DNA of 64,000 bases from an uncultured Muribaculaceae bacterium (GTDB taxonomy: Bacteria; Bacteroidota; Bacteroidia; Bacteroidales; Muribaculaceae). The position numbers and the translations under genes were made by a program. Location: NCBI GenBank assembly GCA_910586975.1, contig CAJUKX010000003.1, forward strand, positions 1 through 64,000, written 5' to 3'. Positions 17,170 to 24,440 of the stretch are shown in pieces. Numbering within the stretch: the stretch's first letter is position 1; each line of letters starts with the position of its first letter. The notes below the pieces were generated by a model. That model saw only the letters and a list, made by a program, of their open reading frames with translations, did no database searches and had not been told where the DNA came from.

Positions 17170-17634
17170 TCACACTACAGGCCCGGCTATCTGCTCATAC
17201 GATGGCATAGCGTGCAGAAATTCATACCCCGTACCTGTAAAACGGCAGCAGTAATGCCTCAGGCCGTTGGAAACCATAAGATAAGGCGCACCGAGCACAC
17301 TGTTGTATCGTGCTATCTGATCGAACACCCGCTGATTGATTTCTACATCGGGGCGCTTATACTCAATGATACAGGCCGGAGTGAGGTTGCGGCGAAACAC
17401 CACCGTGTCGCACCGCCGTTGCATATTGTTGAATTTAAGGCCTGTCTCGTTGGCAATCATGCTCCTCGGATAGCCGAGCGTTTCAATCAGATAGTTGACA
17501 AAGTGTTGACGTACCCACTCCTCGGGCGTCAGCACAAGCCACTTGTCGCGCAAGGGATCAAACACCTTTACAGCTCCGTCGGGCTCGCGACGCAATCGTA
17601 TTTGGAAGGCAGGTAAATTCAGCTTATCAAACAT
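17170..17634 (-). CDS. HsdR N-terminal (PD-(D/E)xK nuclease) domain protein
   Basis: A 154-residue stand-alone HSDR_N_2 domain, related to the nuclease end of type I restriction HsdR subunits. The PD-(D/E)xK residues look intact: D76 in RRCDTVVF and E91/K93 in IIEYKRP, followed by a QIARYN motif. No helicase domain and no hsdM or hsdS lies nearby, so this is not a restriction system. Bacteroidetes genomes commonly carry this short protein next to holA, which argues for a housekeeping DNA-metabolism role; its substrate is unknown. It is transcribed divergently from holA. Confidence 0.85.
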   Translation of the reverse strand: MFDKLNLPAFQIRLRREPDGAVKVFDPLRDKWLVLTPEEWVRQHFVNYLIETLGYPRSMIANETGLKFNNMQRRCDTVVFRRNLTPACIIEYKRPDVEINQRVFDQIARYNSVLGAPYLMVSNGLRHYCCRFTGTGYEFLHAMPSYEQIAGPVV

Positions 17635-17693
17635 TTTTATGATTTTAATGTGTCCTTTGGAAAAATCTGCGTAAATTTACACAAATTTTTTAA

Positions 17694-17805
17694 GAGTGTG
17701 TTTACTTTTAACTCGCGTTAAGCCTGAGAGGATTAATGCGAAACACTTAAAACAAATACATTCTTTAATTAATAATTAATTCGTGTGTTAAAAGTAAACA
17801 CACTC
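17694..17805. repeat. 112-bp segment bounded by perfect 19-bp inverted repeats
   Basis: GAGTGTGTTTACTTTTAAC at 17694-17712 is repeated exactly in inverse orientation at 17787-17805, with 74 bp between. The right arm also holds its own hairpin (GTGTGTT 17783-17789 with AACACAC 17797-17803) and ends 15 nt before the holA ATG. No gene or clear TAnnTTTG lies inside. It could be a MITE remnant, an invertible segment or a leader hairpin. Confidence 0.7.
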
Positions 17806-17820
17806 TCATTATATTCTAAC

Positions 17821-18861
17821 ATGGCAGCAGACCCTATCTCATTCGATGCATTGCGCCGGGCAATACGCTCGGGCAACCTGGTACCTGTATATCTTCTTCA
17901 TGGCAAGGAGGGCTATTACATTGATGAGTTGGTCAAAGCATTTGAGAATATACTGCCCGAGGAAGACCGCGAATACGGCCTTACCAATATCTATGCGCCG
18001 CAGGTGCCCGATCCCAGGGCCATAGTAGATATATGCCGTCAGATACCCATGATGACCGAGCGCCAGATTGTGATTGTTCGTGAGGCCCAGTCGGTGCGCG
18101 GCGATTTTATCGACAAGCTCGCTGCATACGCCTCATCCCCCACTCCATCCACTATACTTGTAGTGGCATCGCGCGGCGACAAAATAAAGGGCAAGGAATT
18201 TGCCAAGGCGGTTGTAGCCTCGCGCGGAGTGGTATTTGAATCAAAGGAAGTGTATGCCAATCAGGTTCCGGCTCTGATAGAACGATATATCAAAGACAAG
18301 GGCCTTAATTCCGAACCGCGTGCCATAGACCTGCTCGGCGAATATATAGGCACCAATCTGAGCCGTCTGTACAATGAGATTGACAAACTTACCGAAATAC
18401 TTGGCCCGGGCGCCACAATCACTCCCGAATCGGTAGAGCGCAATATCGGCATAAGCAAAGACTACAATAACTTCGAGCTTATTGATGCCATAGCCGCAAA
18501 AGATTTTGCCAAGATGATGCGCATAGCCGCCTACTTTGAGGCCAACAGCCGTCAGAATCCTTTTGTAGTGACAGCGTCGAGCATATTCAGTTTCTTTGCC
18601 GATCTTTTGCAGGCTTATTATGCCAAAGACAGATCAGACCGCGGAATACAGCAGGAACTTGGCCTGCGGAATTCATTTGCCCTTAAGCGCATAAAACAAG
18701 GTATGAGCAACTACAACGCCTTTCAGATAATAGAGATAATAGATGCCATCCGCAAATACGACGCCATGAGCAAAGGCTCAGGCTCAAGACAGGATCCATA
18801 CAAAATGCTCGGCGACCTGCTCTTTCACATAGCCACCGCACCCGGCCGACTGCCGGTGTGA
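17821..18861 (+). CDS. holA: DNA polymerase III subunit delta
   Basis: The clamp-loader delta subunit (346 residues), which opens the beta sliding clamp. The N-terminal PVYLLHGKEGYYIDEL, the middle TERQIVIVREAQ and the C-terminal helical collar domain fit HolA. I start at the ATG at 17821 (MAADPISFDALR); a GTG at 17785 would translate through the inverted repeat and adds an unlikely leader. The gene ends 21 nt before the convergent TonB receptor gene. Confidence 0.92.
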   Translation: MAADPISFDALRRAIRSGNLVPVYLLHGKEGYYIDELVKAFENILPEEDREYGLTNIYAPQVPDPRAIVDICRQIPMMTERQIVIVREAQSVRGDFIDKLAAYASSPTPSTILVVASRGDKIKGKEFAKAVVASRGVVFESKEVYANQVPALIERYIKDKGLNSEPRAIDLLGEYIGTNLSRLYNEIDKLTEILGPGATITPESVERNIGISKDYNNFELIDAIAAKDFAKMMRIAAYFEANSRQNPFVVTASSIFSFFADLLQAYYAKDRSDRGIQQELGLRNSFALKRIKQGMSNYNAFQIIEIIDAIRKYDAMSKGSGSRQDPYKMLGDLLFHIATAPGRLPV

Positions 18862-18882
18862 TATGATCCTGCCTCACATATA

Positions 18883-21519
18883 TCATAAAATATTGAATCT
18901 AACTTTAAGCATTACATTGAATGGACGAAGGCGGTAGGTGCTCCGGTATATATCCATATCTGTGTAATTGACGCGTGAAAACTCTTTGCGGTTGAAAATG
19001 TTGTTTGCCTCCAGTTCCCAGTCGAAGCGTCCTGCCTTGTAGGTTATACGGGCATCGCCAAACCACGTGTGCCGTCCTTTTTCAGTCATATTGGTGTAAT
19101 TTTCTTCAAAGGCTACATTTAGTATGAGCCTCTTAATCGGAAAGAAATTTAGATCCAATCGACCGGTGCATTGCCTTACAGCTTCCACTGTGTTCTTGTT
19201 TATTTCCGTAAAACTCTTGTTCTCTCCGTATGCCAAACCAAGAGCCATTCCCATCCAAGGAGCCGGTGTAGCAGAATATACAAGATTTGCACTCCAATAT
19301 TGCGACTTGTAATCAACCGGCAGGCTGTTGATCAATTGCTTGCTCTTGTACAGGCTATAATTTCCCGTAAGCTTAAACGTTGACTCCCAGAAACCCATTC
19401 CCTTGCTAACATTGGCTTTAGCTCCGTATCGGTTTGAAACGTATGGCAGCTCAATGGCATTCTTCACCGTTGCTATGCCATCATATTCATATCCGACCAT
19501 TGTATTGCAGCTTGACCGTTGCCATGATGCGGAGGCATTGACAAAAAGCTGCGCCATTGCATTGGAATAATGGTATTCCCCGGTTATATTGAGCGACTTG
19601 TCAACCAATGTGTGTTCTACAAGCGATTCTCGGAAAGTAAGATAATCGGTCATAACAACACCCGATTGTGCCCGGTCGGAATTGTTTCTGAATTTATAAT
19701 ATGACGCATTCAAGCCGCTCCAACTTTTGCCGAGACGATAGGTATATTTTATCGCAGGGTTGAAGTTGATATAGTTCCATTCTCTGTTCCTATCGCCGGC
19801 TTCCTTATCACTAAGCCATTGTCCGTTATACGAAAGCGGTAAAGTAAGCTCAAAATATGAATTGCTTTTAGGATAGCCGATACGTGCTTCTCCGCCACCT
19901 TCAACTTTTCCGAATGAGTATCTGTTGACAGTTTTTAAATCCGACAAATCAAAGCCATCAAGGTCAGACTTCACGGATTCAATGTCGACATTACCGAATA
20001 TGAACGTATTTATTCTCAACTCACCAAATCTTATAAAATATCCTGTCTCGGCTTGTCCTCGAAAGTCATCTGATGTATAGTTTTGGCTAACAATATCTTT
20101 TTCAGCTTTGTCCGGGAATATCGAGGCAGGACTGACACTGAGTTTTTGGGGACGGTGATTCCAACCGGCTCCAAAAGAAACGTTCCAGGCATTATTTCCT
20201 GTGTTGAAGATAAGATCCGCTTTGTCTGAAATAGAGAAAGCCGGATTATCAAGATGCTGATTCACAGTCTGGTCTATGTCAGAGAAGTCTGTAGCAAGTG
20301 TGTTGATGCCATTGCTTTCGTCCCATGATACATTGACATCAAGGCTGTTCACCGCATAAACCCTGTCAGTGTTTTTCTTGTAGACTGCACCTCCGCTTAG
20401 TCTGTGCACATAGTTTTTCGTCTCAATAATTTGCGACATTGTGCGATACGAACCGTTGGGCAGATATTGCTCGGTGATTGATGAACCTTCGTTCTTCAGC
20501 AAGTCGTCGACATACGACAAAGAAAGTGATAAGGAAGAAAGCGAGTCAAGTTTCAATATATTGTTTGTGCTCACGGTGTTCGATCGGTTGCGTAAATAAC
20601 GCTTCTGTTTCACTCCCGGTGTTCCGGGGGTGACGATGCCAAGAGGTGCCTGATTGAAAAACTGCATTCCTCCATCACCGGTCAGATTCTCTTGTTCGGC
20701 TGAAACATTATCTCCGCTGTTATTCCCTTTGTAGGTTGTAATTGACTGGCCTTTTTTCCCGAAATACATACCTGTAGCCTCGGCAGCCCATAGCATAGGC
20801 TTATATCCGATACCCACCATTCCGGTCATGGTAAAGACTCCTTTAGCTGACGACTTAAGTTTGAGATTGATGGTTACATCTTCAGTAGGACTCCAATTCT
20901 TAAGAGCCCTCACCGGTTGATGGTTCTGATATACCTGAACCGACGCCACATCGTTGGCTGAGATATTGTTTGTGGCAATACCGTATCTTCCTTGCAGAAG
21001 GTCCATGTCTTCTACATAGAAATTCTTGATTGTCTTTCCGTTGAACGAAATGCTACCTTTGTCTGAAACTTCAAGCCCCGGCATTTTCTTGATGACATCG
21101 GCAATCACCCTGTCGTTTTCATCCTTATAGGCTCCCACATTAAAACTCAGGGTATCACCCTTTTCGGTTATTTTGTCGGCTACGACGCTCACTTCTTTTA
21201 GCATCATATCCGTTTCCTCCATAACAAAATCCAGCTGTTGAGTTCTTGCGGGCACCGTTTTTAATGAGGCGGAAAACCCCATCATGGATGCTTTGACGGT
21301 CACCGAATCTGCATCCGTTGAAAATGATATGGAATATTTACCATTTCCATCAGCATTGCCAAATCCTTTCACGCTTTTGCCTGCAAGGACGGAAACAATG
21401 GCGGGCAACGGTTCGCCGGACTTATCTGTGACAGTCCCGGATATAACTACTTGGGCAGAAAGATTGTGTCCGACCAACAATAGCATTAAAAGCGTAAATA
21501 TGAAATGACATCTGTGCAT
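18883..21519 (-). CDS. TonB-dependent receptor-like outer-membrane protein
   Basis: An 878-residue protein with a signal peptide (cut after NLSA). Residues about 24-105 form a carboxypeptidase-regulatory-like beta domain (VVISGTVTDKSGEPLPA), residues about 110-220 a plug domain (EVSVVADKITEKGDTLSFNVGAYKD, then ADVIKKMPGLEV), and the rest a long beta-barrel ending in FNVMLKVRFNIL. In this subclass the plug is of the type paired with GLPGLI proteins rather than SusC; no SusD is present. The GLPGLI gene lies 3 nt upstream in the same transcript. The substrate is unknown. A/T content is higher than in the flanking core genes. Confidence 0.88.
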   Translation of the reverse strand: MHRCHFIFTLLMLLLVGHNLSAQVVISGTVTDKSGEPLPAIVSVLAGKSVKGFGNADGNGKYSISFSTDADSVTVKASMMGFSASLKTVPARTQQLDFVMEETDMMLKEVSVVADKITEKGDTLSFNVGAYKDENDRVIADVIKKMPGLEVSDKGSISFNGKTIKNFYVEDMDLLQGRYGIATNNISANDVASVQVYQNHQPVRALKNWSPTEDVTINLKLKSSAKGVFTMTGMVGIGYKPMLWAAEATGMYFGKKGQSITTYKGNNSGDNVSAEQENLTGDGGMQFFNQAPLGIVTPGTPGVKQKRYLRNRSNTVSTNNILKLDSLSSLSLSLSYVDDLLKNEGSSITEQYLPNGSYRTMSQIIETKNYVHRLSGGAVYKKNTDRVYAVNSLDVNVSWDESNGINTLATDFSDIDQTVNQHLDNPAFSISDKADLIFNTGNNAWNVSFGAGWNHRPQKLSVSPASIFPDKAEKDIVSQNYTSDDFRGQAETGYFIRFGELRINTFIFGNVDIESVKSDLDGFDLSDLKTVNRYSFGKVEGGGEARIGYPKSNSYFELTLPLSYNGQWLSDKEAGDRNREWNYINFNPAIKYTYRLGKSWSGLNASYYKFRNNSDRAQSGVVMTDYLTFRESLVEHTLVDKSLNITGEYHYSNAMAQLFVNASASWQRSSCNTMVGYEYDGIATVKNAIELPYVSNRYGAKANVSKGMGFWESTFKLTGNYSLYKSKQLINSLPVDYKSQYWSANLVYSATPAPWMGMALGLAYGENKSFTEINKNTVEAVRQCTGRLDLNFFPIKRLILNVAFEENYTNMTEKGRHTWFGDARITYKAGRFDWELEANNIFNRKEFSRVNYTDMDIYRSTYRLRPFNVMLKVRFNIL

Positions 21520-21522
21520 TGT

Positions 21523-22422
21523 TTATTCAAGTTCAAGCTGTGAATATGGATGTTTCCTTGAGTTCATGATCTTCCCGGTCTTATATTGGATTACTTCCGT
21601 TCCGGTGGTCTTGAAGTAGTTCTCATTAAGTTTTCTCTGAAGCTCTTGAACGTTCTTCCTTGTTGATTCCTTATACTTGGCTCCTCGAGGTTCGTAAATG
21701 GGGAATGTACCATTTTTAACTTCAGTAGCCTCCCATGAATATGTATTTGTAGAATCTGCTATCTTCATTATAAGACCCGGCAGTCCTCCAAATTTCCAAG
21801 GCCCTGCACTCACGGGGATATCTGTAGTAAACCACGCCACATAATCACGTCCACGCCAATGGCAGACAGCTTTCCGGCAAGTATAGCCACAAACCTCCTT
21901 GCTTTCATCTAAAATGCTCCAGTCCTGCAAAGGAAGTTGCTCAGCATATTTTTGATTGTCCGACTCTATTGCATCCGGCATTGTCGCAAACTCTTCCAGT
22001 AGATTGTTCTTAGTCAGTATTGTAGAGTATTGGTATTCAATCCAATGTCCGGGTTTATAGCCTTGAAGCCACCGTGCAGCCGGCCAGACATTTGACTTGG
22101 GATGCGTATTTAACCAGTTGGCAAGACTATCTTCGTTAAGTTCAACAAAACGACTGCTGTATTGAGTTATATTCTTGCCTATTTTCAGTTGTCCTTCATC
22201 AATCCAAGTATCCTTGTCTTTTATGTTTTCTGCATTAAAAGCATATAGAATGCGTATTGACGCCTTCTCTGTGCTAACCCGTTCTCTGCATTTTTTGAAG
22301 TTCCAAAGAGCAACTTTAGCATCCGTGTCCTTTCGTTGTGATATTGCCAAAGGCGAAGATGAAAAAACAAAAAGCATTATGAGAATGTGTTTTAAAACCG
22401 CTGAATTGAGAAGCTTTTTCAT
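21523..22422 (-). CDS. GLPGLI family protein
   Basis: A 299-residue exported protein with an N-terminal signal peptide (ILIMLFVFSSSPLAIS). The name-giving motif GLPGLIMKI lies around residue 215, in the typical context VAWFTTDIPVSAGPWKFGGLPG. Four cysteines cluster in CGYTCRKAVCHW and upstream. The family is specific to Bacteroidetes, usually lies beside a TonB-type receptor as here, and has no assigned biochemical function. The promoter at 22458-22494 shares a long operator-like sequence with the blaI promoter, so the BlaI/M56 pair next door probably controls it. Confidence 0.9.
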   Translation of the reverse strand: MKKLLNSAVLKHILIMLFVFSSSPLAISQRKDTDAKVALWNFKKCRERVSTEKASIRILYAFNAENIKDKDTWIDEGQLKIGKNITQYSSRFVELNEDSLANWLNTHPKSNVWPAARWLQGYKPGHWIEYQYSTILTKNNLLEEFATMPDAIESDNQKYAEQLPLQDWSILDESKEVCGYTCRKAVCHWRGRDYVAWFTTDIPVSAGPWKFGGLPGLIMKIADSTNTYSWEATEVKNGTFPIYEPRGAKYKESTRKNVQELQRKLNENYFKTTGTEVIQYKTGKIMNSRKHPYSQLELE

Positions 22423-22457
22423 TTGACATGATTTATTTACAAGTTTTTTTCATGCCA

Positions 22458-22494
22458 CAAAGATATAACTTATTTTTAAATTCTACAACTTATT
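22458..22494 (-). promoter_or_regulatory. GLPGLI-receptor promoter with putative BlaI operator
   Basis: The minus strand shows the -7 element TATCTTTG (22458-22465) and, just upstream, AATAAGTTGTAGAATTTAAA followed by AATAAGT (22468-22494). The same arrangement (AATAAGTTGTAnAATTnA.. AATAAGT.. TAnCTTTG) recurs at 24313-24349 before blaI. The GTTG could serve as the -33 box, 20 nt from the -7, so a repressor here would cover the promoter spacer. Confidence 0.65.
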
Positions 22495-22577
22495 TATACG
22501 TTATTATTAATAAAAACCTTCTTTTACTGATTCAAGACATATCTAATCAGCAACTACAATGCGTCTTTGTTTCTATA

Positions 22578-23906
22578 TCAATTCGGTGAAAGTTTGAAAG
22601 TTATCGGCAAATTGTATGTACTTGAAACAGGTACTCCATTTAATAAAGCCGGCTTGAATTTCGAGATTTTGCCACAAACTCTCAATGCTTCTTCATCCAA
22701 ATATTTATCCACTGATTCCGCGATACGCATAGACATCACTTCGCCCTTATCGGAAAGTTGAAAAGACACAACTACCTTTCCTTCCATACGATGCTGCTCA
22801 GCTTCTTTTGGATATTTCACATTATTCATCAAAAATTTCATCAAAGCCATTTTTCCTTCATAGTATTCAGCCTCTTCAAAGATGCCATCAATTTGCTCTG
22901 ATTCTACTGCAATCTTTTCAACTGATTGATCTGCATCATTATTTTCCTGCTTCACTATTGTTTTAGAGGAAATGTATTCATTACTACTACGGTCGGAGAT
23001 GTTGACGGCTTGAATCTGATCTACAAAGATTCGCACAGGGGGCAAATTGCAAGCAAGTAACCCGATTGACAGGAACGGAAACAAAACAACAACCGCTATA
23101 CATCTCTTATCAGCAGTATTCCCCTTGTTCATCATGTAGATTCTCTTTCTGATACTTCCGGCATTTAGAAAATCTACCGGAAGATTAAATTGAGAAGAGA
23201 ATGCGTATGACACAAGAAACAATTGATACCTGCGAGGATCTACACCTTCCATCAGCACACTCTCATCTGCTTGAAATTCGTGAATCTCCTTTAGACAATC
23301 CCTCAGCATCCACGCCACCGGGTTATACCACATAAAGCAGATCATTATTTGGGAAAACAACAAATCCACCCAATGCAATTTTCTGATATGTGCTGATTCG
23401 TGAGCTATGACCACCGATCTGTTATCGGATTCGTATAACCGTTTGCTCATGATGATTAAATTTCCCCAGCTGAAAGGCGCCACTTTATCATTGTCAGAGA
23501 TTACAATATTATTTCCGTGTTCATTACTCCGCTGCGATCTTCTTATGATAAACAGAATTCTGACACTTCCCCACAAATATGAAAGCAAGACTCCTGACAA
23601 CCCTATGTAATATGCAATTACAAGAATTTTACCAAATAAATCTCCTCCATCATCAACATGGATATTGTCGTAGCCCCGGAGTTGAGAATGCGGCACACCA
23701 ATCGACACTATATTATTGATCTTTTCGGAGGCCGGGAAATCACTGAAAAGAAGGAATGCAGAAATCACCGACAATCCATATATCGTTAATATAATCAGCC
23801 TGTTAAATCCATATTGCTTTCTGTTTCCCATAAACCATCTGTATGGCAGGTAGCAAAACAGCAATACTACACTTGAAATAAGTGAATATGAAAGAATATA
23901 TCCCAT
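22578..23906 (-). CDS. M56/BlaR1-family membrane metallopeptidase with TonB C-terminal domain
   Basis: A 442-residue membrane protein. Four N-terminal membrane segments surround the zinc site HESAH (residues 169-173), followed by HEFQADESV, which supplies the third ligand region as in BlaR1/MecR1. The C-terminal part (about 355-442) is a TonB-C domain (YPKEAEQHRMEGKVVVSFQL) in place of a beta-lactam sensor, so there is no reason to link it to beta-lactams. BlaR1-type proteases relieve repression by triggering cleavage of the partner BlaI. The blaI gene lies 1 nt upstream. The signal sensed is unknown; the TonB-C domain suggests an envelope cue or contact with outer-membrane receptors. Confidence 0.9.
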   Translation of the reverse strand: MGYILSYSLISSVVLLFCYLPYRWFMGNRKQYGFNRLIILTIYGLSVISAFLLFSDFPASEKINNIVSIGVPHSQLRGYDNIHVDDGGDLFGKILVIAYYIGLSGVLLSYLWGSVRILFIIRRSQRSNEHGNNIVISDNDKVAPFSWGNLIIMSKRLYESDNRSVVIAHESAHIRKLHWVDLLFSQIMICFMWYNPVAWMLRDCLKEIHEFQADESVLMEGVDPRRYQLFLVSYAFSSQFNLPVDFLNAGSIRKRIYMMNKGNTADKRCIAVVVLFPFLSIGLLACNLPPVRIFVDQIQAVNISDRSSNEYISSKTIVKQENNDADQSVEKIAVESEQIDGIFEEAEYYEGKMALMKFLMNNVKYPKEAEQHRMEGKVVVSFQLSDKGEVMSMRIAESVDKYLDEEALRVCGKISKFKPALLNGVPVSSTYNLPITFKLSPN

Positions 23907-23907
23907 T

Positions 23908-24294
23908 TCAATCGGGCCTTTTTTTTGATTCGAGTTCTTTTATAATCTCTTGGAGTTCTTCAAGTGTTATCTTGTTTTCCTCAGCCAACGCCGATACAGC
24001 ATTCTTATATGAGTTGCTAAAGTAATTCCTTATCAACTCTGCGAATGATTTTTCTCTAAAGTATTCTCTCTTTACGACCGGGAAAAACCTGTGTGTAGGC
24101 CCGAATACCTCATGACTCACATATCCTTTTCCCTCGAGAGTGCGCACGTTGGTAGCCACTGTGTTAAACGGTGGTTTGGGATCCGGGTAAAGTTCAACCA
24201 TTTCTCTGATAAACAGAGGGCCTTTATCCCAGAGCATATTCATGATCTCGGCTTCTTTCTCAGTAAGGAGTTGTTTCTTTCTTCCTGCTTTCAT
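23908..24294 (-). CDS. BlaI/MecI/CopY family transcriptional repressor
   Basis: A 128-residue winged-helix repressor: LTEKEAEIMNMLWDKGPLFIREMVE, then the recognition helix PPFNTVATNVRTLEGKGYVSHE. The C-terminal helical dimerisation part holds the region cleaved in BlaI. It pairs with the M56 protease immediately downstream. Operator-like sequences in front of this gene and in front of the neighbouring GLPGLI/receptor pair suggest autoregulation plus control of that pair. Confidence 0.93.
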   Translation of the reverse strand: MKAGRKKQLLTEKEAEIMNMLWDKGPLFIREMVELYPDPKPPFNTVATNVRTLEGKGYVSHEVFGPTHRFFPVVKREYFREKSFAELIRNYFSNSYKNAVSALAEENKITLEELQEIIKELESKKRPD

Positions 24295-24312
24295 CTTTTT
24301 TGAGGTTTATCG

Positions 24313-24349
24313 CAAAGTTAAGACTTATTCATGAATTATACAACTTATT
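24313..24349 (-). promoter_or_regulatory. blaI-M56 promoter with putative autoregulatory operator
   Basis: The minus strand has -7 TAACTTTG (24313-24320) preceded by AATAAGTTGTATAATTCATG and AATAAGT (24323-24349). Apart from a few bases this is the same as the GLPGLI promoter at 22458-22494, including spacing. GTTG sits 20 nt upstream of the -7 as a possible -33 box. Confidence 0.65.
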
Positions 24350-24372
24350 AATACATCAATATCTTTAAATTA

Positions 24373-24417
24373 AACTGCATCCCAAAAGTTATACAATAAA
24401 ACTTTCGGGATGCAGTT
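24373..24417 (-). terminator. Hairpin after the PBP1A gene
   Basis: AACTGCATCCC (24373-24383) pairs perfectly with GGGATGCAGTT (24407-24417), and the stem extends inward by AAAGT/ACTTT after one mismatch. It lies between the PBP1A stop and the blaI promoter; the following T-tract on the minus strand is short (TTTAATTT). Confidence 0.65.
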
Positions 24418-24440
24418 CAAACTATTTCTCTATTTTTCTA

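Noticed and set aside
17170..17634. Restriction-modification system at the HsdR-N gene.
   Set aside because: No helicase part, methyltransferase or specificity subunit is nearby; the short nuclease-domain protein beside holA is a common Bacteroidetes core gene.
22578..24294. Beta-lactam resistance locus, from the BlaI/BlaR1-like pair and the PBP1A next door.
   Set aside because: The M56 protein lacks a penicillin-binding sensor domain and has a TonB-C domain instead. The operator motif points to the GLPGLI-receptor genes, and PBP1A has its own promoter without the motif.
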